Source: Clostridia bacterium (GTDB lineage: Bacteria; Bacillota_A; Clostridia; Christensenellales; Aristaeellaceae). Taken from it: DNA of 64,000 nt. The stretch is from positions 1 to 64,000 of the forward strand of contig JAFWUC010000071.1 in assembly GCA_017518705.1 (NCBI GenBank). The letters run 5' to 3'. A model generated the notes under the pieces. It did no database searches. It saw only the letters and a list, made by a program, of their open reading frames with translations, and was not told the DNA's origin. Positions 47,980 through 56,615 of the stretch are shown here, one piece after another. The translations under genes were made by a program, and so were the position numbers. Position 1 is the stretch's first letter, and every line of letters begins with the position of its first letter.

Positions 47980-48981
47980 ATGAAAGTGCGCAAAAACAAT
48001 GTCTTCCGCGCTATACTTCGCTTTGTGCTGGGCGCGGCGGTGATTGTGGCGCTTATTCTGCTGCTGAATCATTTTGTATTAAAGGATAAGAGCGATCCCA
48101 AACCCGCGGACGATTACGTATACACCCCGCTGGAGGAGCAGCTGGCAAATAAAGACGCCACGCCCGCTCCCGAAAGCGACGTGATGCCCGAGCCCGCTTC
48201 AGAAGGCGAGCCCCAGGAGCAGCCCGCGGGCGAACTGCCCGAAAACGAGCTGCCCGGTGAGGAGCTGCCCGGTGAAGACGGCGCCGAGGAAGTCAATGAG
48301 CCTTACGACGACGGCGACCAGAACGACGGCTTCGACGACGGCTACCTCGCTGAAGGCGACGCGGGCGACCATGTGAAAGCGGACGAGCCCGAGACCGAGG
48401 GCGGCACCGAGGAAGAAGGTTTCGGCGAAGGCGAACCCGAAGCCGAGCCCACTCCCGAACCCACTCCCGCGATAGCCGCGACTCCCACTCCCGTGCCCGC
48501 CAGCCTGTACGCCAGCGGCGACATAAAGACCTCCACCAAGTACCCCTGGAAGCTGGATTCCGCCACCAGGACCAAGCACGGCATCACCGAGCTGTCCATC
48601 GGCACTTCCGAGAGGGGCGGCAGCGTGATCAGCCTGGTCGGCTTCAGCTACGGCAACCGCGAAGGCTTTAACGGCAAGAACAACGAAGCCTACGTGTACA
48701 TCCAGAACGAGAAGAACCAGAGGCGCTTCTACAAGGTGACCACGGCGGAAGGCGCGAGCGGCATCACCCACACCCTCAAGAGGGGCAAGAACATGGAGTT
48801 CGCGGACTTCACCTGCGTGATCGACGTGAGCGGCTATCCCAACGGCACCTACTCCATGGGTTCCGCCAACCGCTTCAAGGCGGACGGCAGCATCTTCTCC
48901 TTCGGCTACACCTTCGGCGACGCCTACACCTTCACCGTGGTAGACGGCATAATCACCTCCATGGGAGGCAGGGAAAACTAA
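47980..48981 (+). CDS. Membrane-anchored protein with acidic Pro/Glu linker
   Basis: 333 aa. A membrane anchor (AILRFVLGAAVIVALILLLN, residues 11-30) is followed by a 130-residue acidic linker rich in P, E, D and G, ending EAEPTPEPTPAIAATPTPVP. Residues 178-333 are a beta-rich domain with SVISLVGFSYGNREGFNGKN and FADFTCVIDVSGYPNGTYSM. The domain is not recognised; the layout is that of a cell-surface protein held away from the membrane by the linker. AAGGAGG box. The next gene starts at the base after its stop codon. Confidence 0.7.
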   Translation: MKVRKNNVFRAILRFVLGAAVIVALILLLNHFVLKDKSDPKPADDYVYTPLEEQLANKDATPAPESDVMPEPASEGEPQEQPAGELPENELPGEELPGEDGAEEVNEPYDDGDQNDGFDDGYLAEGDAGDHVKADEPETEGGTEEEGFGEGEPEAEPTPEPTPAIAATPTPVPASLYASGDIKTSTKYPWKLDSATRTKHGITELSIGTSERGGSVISLVGFSYGNREGFNGKNNEAYVYIQNEKNQRRFYKVTTAEGASGITHTLKRGKNMEFADFTCVIDVSGYPNGTYSMGSANRFKADGSIFSFGYTFGDAYTFTVVDGIITSMGGREN

Positions 48982-49584
48982 ATGCTGAAACGAGTGGCGC
49001 TGTGCGCGCTGGCGCTGGCGTGCCTTATCGCGCTGGCGGCGGGCCCGCTTGAGGACTGGTGCGGCGCCTACGACCGGGCGGCGGAGGAACACGGCCTGCC
49101 GCTCGTCGACGCTGCCGGGTTCGAGGTGGACGGCAGCGGCTCGGACGCGTACCACATCTTCTATTTCGACGACGACACCGCGCTCATGCTGGCGCTGGAA
49201 GAGGACGGCGTGCCGTTTCTGTGCGCCGTGGAGGGCAGGCTGGAAGACAGCCGCCTGGGCGGCATACTGGCCGCGGCCATGTGCGCTTCCAGGGACCAGA
49301 GCTACGACGAGTGCCTGAGCCTCACGAAGGCGGCGCTGGAACGCATCGCGGGCGGCGCGACAGAGATAGAAGACGAGACCGACGGCTGGTACTACGCGGG
49401 CGGCATTGAGGAAGAAGACGGCGTCAAATACGTGATACTGGGCTTCAGCTACGTGGGCATGGAGTTCCCCGACCTGGACAAGGGCGGGCCCCGGGACCCG
49501 GAGCCGAGCCCCGAACCCGCGCCCGAGCCGAAAGTCAGGCCCACTCCCACACCCAAAACGGATACGCCGGTATACAGGGCGTAA
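48982..49584 (+). CDS. Exported acidic protein of unknown function
   Basis: 200 aa. Signal peptide 1-20 (RVALCALALACLIALAAGPL). The body contains an acidic alpha/beta domain with YHIFYFDDDTALMLALEEDG and SYDECLSLTKAALERIAGGA, then a proline-rich tail PEPSPEPAPEPKVRPTPTPK. It begins immediately after the stop of the previous gene, so the two are coupled and probably act together at the cell surface. Confidence 0.65.
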   Translation: MLKRVALCALALACLIALAAGPLEDWCGAYDRAAEEHGLPLVDAAGFEVDGSGSDAYHIFYFDDDTALMLALEEDGVPFLCAVEGRLEDSRLGGILAAAMCASRDQSYDECLSLTKAALERIAGGATEIEDETDGWYYAGGIEEEDGVKYVILGFSYVGMEFPDLDKGGPRDPEPSPEPAPEPKVRPTPTPKTDTPVYRA

Positions 49585-49664
49585 AACTTTAAGCGCCGCG
49601 CTTTTCGGCAGGGGGCTTCCCTAAGAGGCGCGGCGAAATTTTTGTTATCAGGGCGGTCAGACAG

Positions 49665-50540
49665 ATGTATACAGCCGGCATAGACATAGGCGGCACGAAC
49701 ATCAAATTCGGTATATTCGACAGCGAAATGAACTGCGTGCACACGGAGCTGGCCAAGTCCGTAAGGGGCGACAGCCTGGCGCTCGCGCGGCAGATCAAAT
49801 ATCTTATAGACCAGAGCCCCGTAAAGCCGGACATCATCGGCGCGGGCGTGCCGGGCGCGGCGTACCGGCCTTCCGGCAAGGTCAACAGCGGCAACCTGCG
49901 CTGGGCGGGGGTGTACTTCGGAAAGACGCTCAGCGAAGTCACCGGGCTTAAAGTGTGGCTGGACAACGACGCCCAGTGCGCCCTGATGGCGGAGACGCTG
50001 GAGGGCGGCGCGTGCTTCGGGCTCAAGAGCGTGGTGTACCTGACGCTGGGCACCGGCGTGGGCGGCGCGCTGCTCATAGACGGCAAACCCTACCGGGGAC
50101 ATGACAACGCCGCGGCGGAGCTGGGCCACTTCATTACACACGCGGACGGGCTCAGGTGCGGCTGCGGATTGAACGGCTGTTTCGAGATGTACGCTTCCGC
50201 GGGAGCGCTCTCCCGCATGGCGGGGGGCGTAAGGGCGCGCCAGGCGCTGGACCGGGCTGCCCAGGGCGATCCGGCCATGCTGCAGGCGGTGAACAAGTAT
50301 ACCAAGGAGCTGGCCATAGGCGTGTGCTCCCTGTACATGATGTTCCGCCCGCAGGCGATAGTGCTGGGCGGCGGCGTGAGCGCGGGTGGCGAGATACTCC
50401 TGGAGCACATTTTCAAACACGTGCCCTCCTGCTACAACCTGGACGCCGACGTGATACGCCGGGTGCTCAGGCTGGCGACCGCCCGCAACGACGCGGGCAT
50501 GCGCGGCGCCGCGGTGCTGGCGAACATGAACCTGAAATAA
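49665..50540 (+). CDS. ROK family sugar kinase
   Basis: 291 aa. ATP-binding GIDIGGTNIKFGIFD, catalytic aspartate in WLDNDAQCALMAE, and the ROK zinc signature GHFITHADGLRCGCGLNGCF. It probably phosphorylates glucose or an amino sugar. The C-terminus GGGVSAGGEILLEHIFKHVP is typical. Ribosome binding site is weak (CAGGGCGG). Loosely linked to the EEP gene downstream. Confidence 0.93.
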   Translation: MYTAGIDIGGTNIKFGIFDSEMNCVHTELAKSVRGDSLALARQIKYLIDQSPVKPDIIGAGVPGAAYRPSGKVNSGNLRWAGVYFGKTLSEVTGLKVWLDNDAQCALMAETLEGGACFGLKSVVYLTLGTGVGGALLIDGKPYRGHDNAAAELGHFITHADGLRCGCGLNGCFEMYASAGALSRMAGGVRARQALDRAAQGDPAMLQAVNKYTKELAIGVCSLYMMFRPQAIVLGGGVSAGGEILLEHIFKHVPSCYNLDADVIRRVLRLATARNDAGMRGAAVLANMNLK

Positions 50541-50568
50541 ACAGCAAACACCTTCGGAGGTTTTTTAT

Positions 50569-51348
50569 ATGAAGCTTGTCACATTCAATATCCGCTGCGA
50601 ATCCGCCGTCGACGGAGTGAACCGCTTCTTTTTCAGGCGGGGCCTGATACTGGACTACATCGAGCGGCAGCAGCCGGACGTGATCTGCTTCCAGGAAATG
50701 AAGCACGAAATGAACTCTTACATGCGAGAGCACCTGGCCCATATCGGCTACACGCTGGTAGGCGGAGGCAGGGGCAGCGACTGGGAGAGCGAGCACAACC
50801 CTGTCGCCTTCAAACACGACAAGTACGAACTTTTGGGCCTGGACACCACGTGGCTGAGCGAAACGCCCTACGTGCCGGGCTCCAGGTATCCCCTGCAGAG
50901 CAGCTGCCCGCGCATAATCACCTGGGCGCTGCTAAGGGCGCTGGACAAGGGCGAGCCCTTCCACATTTTCAATACCCACCTGGACCACGAGCAGGCGGAC
51001 GCCCGGATAAGAGGCGCGAAGCGGGTGTGCGAAGTTATCGCGCAGCAGACCGGGCGCCGGGACTTCCCCTTCGCCCTGTGCGGGGACTTTAACGCCTACC
51101 CGCAGGACGAGGAACTGGGCGTGTTCTACAAAAGCCCCCTCGGCATGACAGAGCAGACCGAAGGCATGGGCACCACCTGGCATAACTGGGGCAGGGGCAC
51201 CTCTCCCCAGATCGACTACATCTTCACCCGGGGCTTCGAGCGGGTCGGAGAGGTGGTCAAGTGGGACCAGGAGCTTAACGGCATCTACCTGTCCGACCAC
51301 TATCCCCTGGAGGCGGAACTTGTGCGTACCGACGGAGGCAAGGCTTGA
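50569..51348 (+). CDS. Endonuclease/exonuclease/phosphatase family protein
   Basis: 259 aa, DNase I-like fold. Motifs VTFNIRCES, DVICFQEMKHE, FNTHLDHEQ, LCGDFNAYPQ, SPQIDYIFTRG and SDHYPLEAEL carry the metal and phosphate ligands. Substrate could be DNA, a phosphoinositide or other phosphodiester. GGAGG box precedes the ATG. Its stop overlaps the rimM start codon (TTGA). Confidence 0.93.
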   Translation: MKLVTFNIRCESAVDGVNRFFFRRGLILDYIERQQPDVICFQEMKHEMNSYMREHLAHIGYTLVGGGRGSDWESEHNPVAFKHDKYELLGLDTTWLSETPYVPGSRYPLQSSCPRIITWALLRALDKGEPFHIFNTHLDHEQADARIRGAKRVCEVIAQQTGRRDFPFALCGDFNAYPQDEELGVFYKSPLGMTEQTEGMGTTWHNWGRGTSPQIDYIFTRGFERVGEVVKWDQELNGIYLSDHYPLEAELVRTDGGKA

Positions 51349-51875
51349 AGGAATACATAGAGGTGGGGCAGATAGTCAAGCCCCAGGGCATAAAGGGCGA
51401 GGTCAAGCTGATGCCCCTGACCGACGACCCGCTGCGCTTTGAAGGGGAGAACACCTTTTTCTTTGAGGAAAACGGCGCTTACACGCCCGTCACCGCCCGC
51501 TTTTCCCGCTTTGACGGCCAGGCGGTGTATCTGTTCATAGACGGCGTCAGCGACAGGAACGCCGCCGAGAAACTCAGGGGCAGGTACCTGCTGGTGGACC
51601 GCGCCCACGCGGCGCAGCTGGACGAGGACGAGTTTTTCATAGTCGACCTTATCGGGCTCAACGGCTACGACGAGACGGGCAAAAGCTACGGCACGCTCAC
51701 GGAAGTCATGCAGCCCGGCGGCAACGACGTGTACGTGTTCGTGGACAAAAAAGCCCGTAAGGAATACCTTATCCCCGCGCTCAAAAGCGTGGTGATCTCT
51801 ACCGACCCGGCAAAGGGCGAGATGATCTTCGATTCCGTGCGGCTTAACGAAGTCAGCGTGATAAATGACATTTAA
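51345..51875 (+). CDS. rimM: Ribosome maturation factor RimM
   Basis: 176 aa. Binds S19 and matures the 30S head. The N-terminal barrel begins YIEVGQIVKPQGIKGEVKLM, and the PRC-barrel follows at FIVDLIGLNGYDETGKSYGT. The start is TTG 51345 with CGGAGG 6-10 bases upstream and a stop-start overlap with the EEP gene. It overlaps trmD by 11 bases. rpsP and ffh, its usual neighbours, are absent. Confidence 0.95.
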   Translation: MKEYIEVGQIVKPQGIKGEVKLMPLTDDPLRFEGENTFFFEENGAYTPVTARFSRFDGQAVYLFIDGVSDRNAAEKLRGRYLLVDRAHAAQLDEDEFFIVDLIGLNGYDETGKSYGTLTEVMQPGGNDVYVFVDKKARKEYLIPALKSVVISTDPAKGEMIFDSVRLNEVSVINDI

Positions 51876-53157
51876 GATCCTTACGATTTTCCCCGGTATG
51901 GTGGAGGCGGTCCTTGACGAAAGCATACTGGGCCGCGCCCGTAAAAGCGGGCTTATCAAGACGGAGGTCATAGACATCCGTCCTTTTTCCGCGTCCAAGC
52001 ATAAAAACACCGACGACACGCCTTACGGCGGCGGCGCGGGCATGCTGATGACGCCCCAGCCCGTGTTCGACGCGATGAAGTACGCCATGGGAGAGGGCTT
52101 TTCCGGCAAAAGGATATACCTGTCCCCCAGGGGCGGCGCGTTCACCCAGCAGAAGGCCGGGGAGCTTGCGAAGGAAGACACGCTGATACTGCTGTGCGGG
52201 CACTACGAAGGCCTGGACCAGCGGGCGATAGACCTGTGCATAGACGAGGAGATCTCCGTGGGGGACTACGTGCTCACCGGCGGGGAACTGGGCGCGCTCA
52301 TAATCACGGACGCGGTGGCGCGGCTGGTGGACGGAGTGCTGGGCTGCGCCGAAAGCAGCCGTGACGAAAGCTTTTCCGACGGCCTGCTGGAGTATCCCCA
52401 GTACACCCGCCCGCGGGAGTTCTGCGGGCTGACGGTGCCCGAAGTGCTGTTAAACGGCAACCAGGCGGACATAGACGCCTGGAGAAAAAAGGAGGCGCTC
52501 AGGCTTACCCTGGACCGCCGCCCGGAGCTGCTCGAGGGAGCGGCGCTGTCCAGGCAGGACAGGAGCCTGCTCAGGGAGATAAAGCGGGAACAGCCCTGCG
52601 AAAAAGTGTATTTCGGCGGCTGTCCCGAGGAACTGAAGCTCAGGCTGATCGAGCAGGGCGGGGGCAGGACAGTGTCTTCAGCCAAAGAGAACGCCCGCTT
52701 TGCCGCGCTGTTTGAGCCCGAAGAAGGGGACTTTGGCGGATACGACCGCGTGTTCACCGCGTTTTGCTCGGAGGGCGCGCTGGCGTTTTCGCCCCTTGCC
52801 TTCGACCCCGCGGTGATGGAGATAAGCGGGGACGAGGGGATAGGCGAGGTGCTGCTGTTCGGGGGCAGCGATTTCGATTTCGCCTGCGTGGCCGCGCGGC
52901 TGCTGCCAGTCAGGGAAGTAAAGGACGGAGTCGTGAAATACGGTTCCTCCCGCCGCATACGCCATATCCCCGCCGAAAAGCCCCGGCTGCTGTGCAGGTT
53001 CAAGGACGGCGGCGAAACGAACAGTCCCCTGAACCCGTATTCCCAGGCTTTCGTGAAGTGGCTGGCCGATTTCCTCAGGTCGGGCGGCGGCGAAGCGGAA
53101 AACCGGGCGGAAACGGCAAAACAGATATACGGACAGATAAAACACGGCGCCGAATAG
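51865..53157 (+). CDS. trmD: tRNA (guanine-N1)-methyltransferase with long C-terminal extension
   Basis: 430 aa, against about 240-250 for typical TrmD. Residues 1-243 are a normal SPOUT methyltransferase: ILTIFPGMVEAV, DDTPYGGGAGMLMTPQPVF, LLCGHYEGLDQRAID, ISVGDYVLTGGELGALI (knot and SAM site) and DGLLEYPQYTRP. Residues 245-430 are a separate alpha/beta region with CEKVYFGGCPEELKLRLIEQ, DFDFACVAARLLPVREV and NPYSQAFVKWLADFL, not recognised. No frameshift or stop separates the parts. It methylates G37 in tRNA; the extension's role is unknown. Confidence 0.95.
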   Translation: MTFKILTIFPGMVEAVLDESILGRARKSGLIKTEVIDIRPFSASKHKNTDDTPYGGGAGMLMTPQPVFDAMKYAMGEGFSGKRIYLSPRGGAFTQQKAGELAKEDTLILLCGHYEGLDQRAIDLCIDEEISVGDYVLTGGELGALIITDAVARLVDGVLGCAESSRDESFSDGLLEYPQYTRPREFCGLTVPEVLLNGNQADIDAWRKKEALRLTLDRRPELLEGAALSRQDRSLLREIKREQPCEKVYFGGCPEELKLRLIEQGGGRTVSSAKENARFAALFEPEEGDFGGYDRVFTAFCSEGALAFSPLAFDPAVMEISGDEGIGEVLLFGGSDFDFACVAARLLPVREVKDGVVKYGSSRRIRHIPAEKPRLLCRFKDGGETNSPLNPYSQAFVKWLADFLRSGGGEAENRAETAKQIYGQIKHGAE

Positions 53158-53173
53158 CGGACGCCGTGTTTTT
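53141..53173. terminator. Terminator after trmD
   Basis: Stem AACACGGCG/CGCCGTGTT around the trmD stop codon, followed by TTTT. Confidence 0.8.
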
Positions 53174-53206
53174 ATGCGCTGTGACTTTATAGCGGGGAAA
53201 TGCGCC

Positions 53207-53797
53207 TTATTCCTCCGCCGCCGCTTTGACGGCGGTGGAAAGCGCGCGCACCATTGTCTCTACTGGCAGGCAGAACTGCCCCGGGTGGCGGGGTTCCTGC
53301 TCGAGGCACCAAGGCAGGTGGATGAAGTCCGCCCGCACGGGTGAACCTTTCAGGTGCTCCAGCGCCAGGTAGAACACGTCGTTGCACACGAACGTGCCCG
53401 CGCTTTCGCTCACCCGGGCGGGGATGCCCTCTTTGAGTATCGCCTCCGCCAGCAGCGCGGGGTCCAGGGTGGCGGAAAGTTCGCCCGGGCCACCTTCGAT
53501 TATCTTTTCCGAAAGGCAGACCCTGCCGGCGTTGTCCGGCGCCTTGGCGTTCCTTTCGTTGACCGCCCGCCTTTCGGGAGTGACGGCGTCCCGTCCGCCC
53601 GCCTGACCGACCATTATCACCCTGTCGGGCTTTACGCGCCCGATCTCGGCTATCAACAGCCGGCCCGCCGTTTCGTATTCCACGGGCAGGATAAGCTTAT
53701 ATATCCCTTCGCCTTCCAGGCGCTTTACCGCTTCCTCGGCGGGATTGATCTCCTCCCCGCCGAAGGGCTCGAAGGCGCTGATCAGCAGTTTTTTCAT
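53207..53797 (-). CDS. pcp: Pyroglutamyl peptidase I
   Basis: 196 aa cysteine peptidase of family C15 that removes N-terminal pyroglutamate. LLISAFEPFGGEEINPAEEA is the family start. The catalytic glutamate lies in AVTPERRAVN, the cysteine in GTFVCNDVFYLAL and the histidine in ADFIHLPW. Start behind GGGAGG. Convergent with trmD. Confidence 0.93.
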   Translation of the reverse strand: MKKLLISAFEPFGGEEINPAEEAVKRLEGEGIYKLILPVEYETAGRLLIAEIGRVKPDRVIMVGQAGGRDAVTPERRAVNERNAKAPDNAGRVCLSEKIIEGGPGELSATLDPALLAEAILKEGIPARVSESAGTFVCNDVFYLALEHLKGSPVRADFIHLPWCLEQEPRHPGQFCLPVETMVRALSTAVKAAAEE

Positions 53798-53914
53798 GGG
53801 AGCACCTCCCGTTTGACGGAAAAATTAACAGTTTCTGTCGCAAAAGCGACTTTACCTTACAGGGAATTGTATTATAATTATCCTGCGAATGCAAGACAAA
53901 CGGAGGAATTTATA

Positions 53915-54127
53915 ATGGAAAAATACGTGGAATCCACCACTCTTATCGGCCAGATCGTGCGTGAGTATCCCGAAGCCATCGAAGTGCTGCTGTCCAGCGG
54001 CATGCACTGCCTGGGCTGCCCCGCCTCTCAGGCGGAGAGCATCGCGGATGCCTGCATGGTGCACGGCATCGACGCGGACGAGTTGCTCGAAGCGGTGAAC
54101 GCCGCCATCGCCGAAGCCAGAAAGTAA
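53915..54127 (+). CDS. DUF1858 domain protein
   Basis: 70 aa. DUF1858 small redox-type protein with STTLIGQIVREYPEAIEVLL and the cysteine motif GMHCLGCPASQAESI. Such proteins occur near hybrid-cluster and nitrosative stress proteins; the cysteines may bind a cluster or form a disulfide. Start ATG 53915 behind CGGAGG. Own terminator downstream. Confidence 0.9.
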   Translation: MEKYVESTTLIGQIVREYPEAIEVLLSSGMHCLGCPASQAESIADACMVHGIDADELLEAVNAAIAEARK

Positions 54128-54145
54128 GAGCTGACGATAACAAAG

Positions 54146-54174
54146 ACCCGCCGGAAAACCCGGCGGGTCCTTTT
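54146..54174 (+). terminator. Terminator after DUF1858 gene
   Basis: Stem ACCCGCCGG/CCGGCGGGT, AAAAC loop, CCTTTTTT tail. Confidence 0.9.
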
Positions 54175-54205
54175 TTATGCCGGGGGTTTCCCGGCAGGGA
54201 AAAAC

Positions 54206-54271
54206 TTAGTTCTCGGCGTCGTACACCGCAGCCTTCTCCTCGTGGATGGCGTCGCGGGCGGCGGCGGGAAT
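54206..54271 (-). pseudogene. Possible coding remnant downstream of uracil permease
   Basis: After the uraA terminator the minus strand reads FIPAAARDAIHEEKAAVYDA and ends EN plus TAA. It has coding-like composition but no start codon or ribosome binding site of its own. It is in frame with uraA past its stop. It could be the tail of a lost gene or chance. Confidence 0.3.
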
Positions 54272-54303
54272 AAAAAACAGAGGGGGGAAGCGTTCCCCCT
54301 CTG
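54272..54303 (-). terminator. Terminator after uracil permease
   Basis: On the minus strand CAGAGGGGG/CCCCCTCTG stem followed by TTTTTT. Confidence 0.9.
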
Positions 54304-54316
54304 CGGGTATTACGGA

Positions 54317-55783
54317 TTATTCCTTGACTTTGCCCATGTTCTCGGCGTGGCCGGACACCATGTTGTCCTCGCCGGAAGACATCTTGCCGTTGTTTACCAG
54401 CAGGTTGGTGATGATGCCCATGATCATGGCGGTAGCCAGCGCTGAGATGGTCAGCAGCGCGCCGCCGGTGATGTCGTTGTGGCCGAAGCTCAGGGTCAGG
54501 CCGCCGATGCCGCACACCAGTATGGCCGCGACCACGAACAGGTTCTTGCTGTTGCCCAGGTCCACGTTCTTGAGCATCTGCAGACCGCTGACGGCGATGA
54601 AGCCGTACATGGCGATGCAGGCGCCGCCCATGACGCACTTGGGGATGGAGTTGATGAAGGCCACGAAGGGGGTGAAGAAGGAGAGCGCCACGCAGCCGAT
54701 GGCCGCGCCCAGGATGCTCACTATGGAAGCGTTGCCGGTGATGGCCACGCAGCCGATGGATTCGCCGTAAGTGGTGTTGGCCGCGCCGCCGAACACGCCG
54801 CCCACGATGGAGCCTACGCCGTCGCCCAGCAGGGTCTTGTCCAGGCCGGGATCGGTGATGAGGTCGCGGTTGATGATGTTGGAGAGGTTCTTGTGGTCAG
54901 CCATGTGCTGCGCCAGCTCCACAACGCCGATCGGGATAAAGGTGAGGGCGATGTTGGCGATATCGGAACCGGTGAGCTTGATGGCGCCGTAGGTGTTCTC
55001 GGCGATCTCGCCGGCCTCGACCAGCTTGGTCTCAAAAGCTCTTAAGAAAGTGAACTTGGGGTAGTCCAGTATGCTGGTGAACTTGAAGGGCTTGAAGGTG
55101 GCAGCCAGGGTGTCCAGGTCGATGATCTTGAGCACCGCGGTGTCGGTGGCCCTGCCGATCAGGGTGAGGATGAGGGCGAGCAGGTAGCCCGCGCCGATGC
55201 CGATGATGAAGGGGATCAGCTTCATGCCCTTGGTGCCCTTGATGGAGGCGAACACGATGGCCAGGAAGGTGCAAGCGCCGACCAGGATGTAGAGCAGGCT
55301 GTAGTCAGCGCCGCCGTTGGTGCTCATCCAGCCGGTGGCGGTGCCGGAAAGGGAAAGACCGATCAGGGCGACGATGGGCCCGATGATGACGGCGGGCATG
55401 AGCTTGTTGACCCAGCCGCTGCCGGTAGCCTTGATTATCAGGGCCAGCACCACGTACACCAGACCCGCGAAGGCGATGCCGATGATGACGCCCCAGTAGC
55501 CGTAGTTGGCGTGGAGCACGGCTTCATAAGCGCCCAGGAAGGTGAAGCTGGAGCCCAGGAACACGGGGGAGCGCCTCTTGGTGAAGAGCAGGTAGATCAG
55601 GGTGCCGATGCCGGCGCCGCACAGCGCGGCGGCGGGGTCGAACTTGATGGCGCCGTTGGTGTAGCCGGTCATGATCATGGGCACCAGCAGGGTGGCGGCC
55701 ATGATGGCGATCATCTGCTGGAACGCGAAGACGATAGTCTTGCCCAGACCCGGACGGTCGTTGATGTCGTAAATGAGTTTCAT
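54317..55783 (-). CDS. uraA: Uracil permease (NCS2 family)
   Basis: 488 aa, 12 to 14 hydrophobic segments. The NCS2 motif near the middle, GVFGGAANTTYGESIGCVAI, is of the uracil type (NTTYGE) rather than the xanthine/urate type. The N-terminal QQMIAIMAATLLVPMI and the SSFTFLGAYEAV core are also typical. Likely imports uracil by proton symport. The ATG follows AAAGGAGAG. A promoter and a long leader with an attenuator-like terminator precede it. Confidence 0.93.
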   Translation of the reverse strand: MKLIYDINDRPGLGKTIVFAFQQMIAIMAATLLVPMIMTGYTNGAIKFDPAAALCGAGIGTLIYLLFTKRRSPVFLGSSFTFLGAYEAVLHANYGYWGVIIGIAFAGLVYVVLALIIKATGSGWVNKLMPAVIIGPIVALIGLSLSGTATGWMSTNGGADYSLLYILVGACTFLAIVFASIKGTKGMKLIPFIIGIGAGYLLALILTLIGRATDTAVLKIIDLDTLAATFKPFKFTSILDYPKFTFLRAFETKLVEAGEIAENTYGAIKLTGSDIANIALTFIPIGVVELAQHMADHKNLSNIINRDLITDPGLDKTLLGDGVGSIVGGVFGGAANTTYGESIGCVAITGNASIVSILGAAIGCVALSFFTPFVAFINSIPKCVMGGACIAMYGFIAVSGLQMLKNVDLGNSKNLFVVAAILVCGIGGLTLSFGHNDITGGALLTISALATAMIMGIITNLLVNNGKMSSGEDNMVSGHAENMGKVKE

Positions 55784-55822
55784 GTGGACTCTCCTTTAGT
55801 TAGATTGTGAGAGCGGGCAATC

Positions 55823-55921
55823 AAAAAACCTTGCCAGAGCTCCGATCTTTATCTGAGCATGGCAAGGCTGTAATCGCATTTACCGTGTGTGGACTGCGCT
55901 CTTGCCAATATCTCGTATTGG
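55823..55921 (-). promoter_or_regulatory. Attenuator-like leader of the uracil permease gene
   Basis: On the minus strand an intrinsic terminator (CCTTGCCA/TGGCAAGG, six T residues, 55823-55867) precedes the gene. Upstream, GGCAAGAG (55899-55906) could instead pair with the CTTGCC arm and block it. A third stem CCAATA/TATTGG (55905-55921) competes for that segment. Such alternative stems are the layout of transcription attenuation. PyrR control is plausible given the gene, but its consensus loop is not clearly present. Confidence 0.65.
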
Positions 55922-55952
55922 ATTAAAGATTGCTTCCGTTTTCACTTGGGAT

Positions 55953-55981
55953 ATTGTATAATAGGAGCTGACGTTTGTCAA
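55953..55981 (-). promoter_or_regulatory. Promoter for uracil permease
   Basis: On the minus strand TTGACA, 17 bases, TACAAT; leader of about 160 bases to the ATG. Confidence 0.8.
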
Positions 55982-56040
55982 AGGGAGATTGTGTTAAAAA
56001 AAACGGCTGCGCTTTCTCCGCGCGGCATCGGGAGGAACAT

Positions 56041-56556
56041 ATGATAAGCACCGAAAGGCTCGTTTTAAGGCGGGTGCGCGCCGAGGACTGGAAGGGATTG
56101 CAGCTCATCTGGGCGGACGCGGCGAAAAGCAGGTACGCCAGGTACGACAAGCCCAACGACCTGTCCGACGTAGCCGTGCAGAAGCGGATCGCCAGGTGGG
56201 CTTCCTTCGCGGACAGCGACGGGCACATGTTTTTCGCGGTATGCCTTGGCGAAACGGTGATCGGCTACGTGGCGTTCAATAAAAGGGAAGAGGGATACGA
56301 AGTCGGCTACTGTTTCCGCTCCGATTTCCACGGCAGGGGCTACGCGCGCGAGAGCCTTTCGGCGCTGACGGAGCTTATGAAGGCAAAGGGGACGAAGCTG
56401 ATCACGGCGGGCACCGCGCTTGCCAACGCCCCTTCCGTAAGGCTGCTGGAGCGCCTGGGCTTTGTGCTGACCGGCACCGAGCAGGTATCGTTTTATAAGG
56501 ATGAAAACGGCGATGACATCGTGTTTGAGGGCGGGATATACGAACTTAAACTGTAG
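56041..56556 (+). CDS. GNAT family N-acetyltransferase
   Basis: 171 aa, RimJ/RimL-like. N-terminal ISTERLVLRRVRAEDWKGLQ, acetyl-CoA loop YCFRSDFHGRGYARESLSAL and the C-terminal NAPSVRLLERLGFVLTGTEQ. Substrate unknown. ATG 56041 behind GGGAGG; a longer frame is open but has no box. It is divergent from uraA and closes at a terminator. Confidence 0.92.
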   Translation: MISTERLVLRRVRAEDWKGLQLIWADAAKSRYARYDKPNDLSDVAVQKRIARWASFADSDGHMFFAVCLGETVIGYVAFNKREEGYEVGYCFRSDFHGRGYARESLSALTELMKAKGTKLITAGTALANAPSVRLLERLGFVLTGTEQVSFYKDENGDDIVFEGGIYELKL

Positions 56557-56569
56557 GCAGGCATAAAAG

Positions 56570-56606
56570 GGGGACGCTCTCCGAATGGGAGGGCGTCCCT
56601 GTTTTC
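56570..56606. terminator. Terminator between convergent genes
   Basis: Stem GGGACGC/GCGTCCC extended by an inner CTCC/GGAG pairing, followed by TGTTTTC. Confidence 0.8.
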
Positions 56607-56615
56607 ATGCGTTTG

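Noticed and set aside
55870..55925. Purine riboswitch in the uraA leader
   Set aside because: ACGGTAAAT and ATATTGG resemble parts of the core, but the stem order and the conserved junction bases do not fit.
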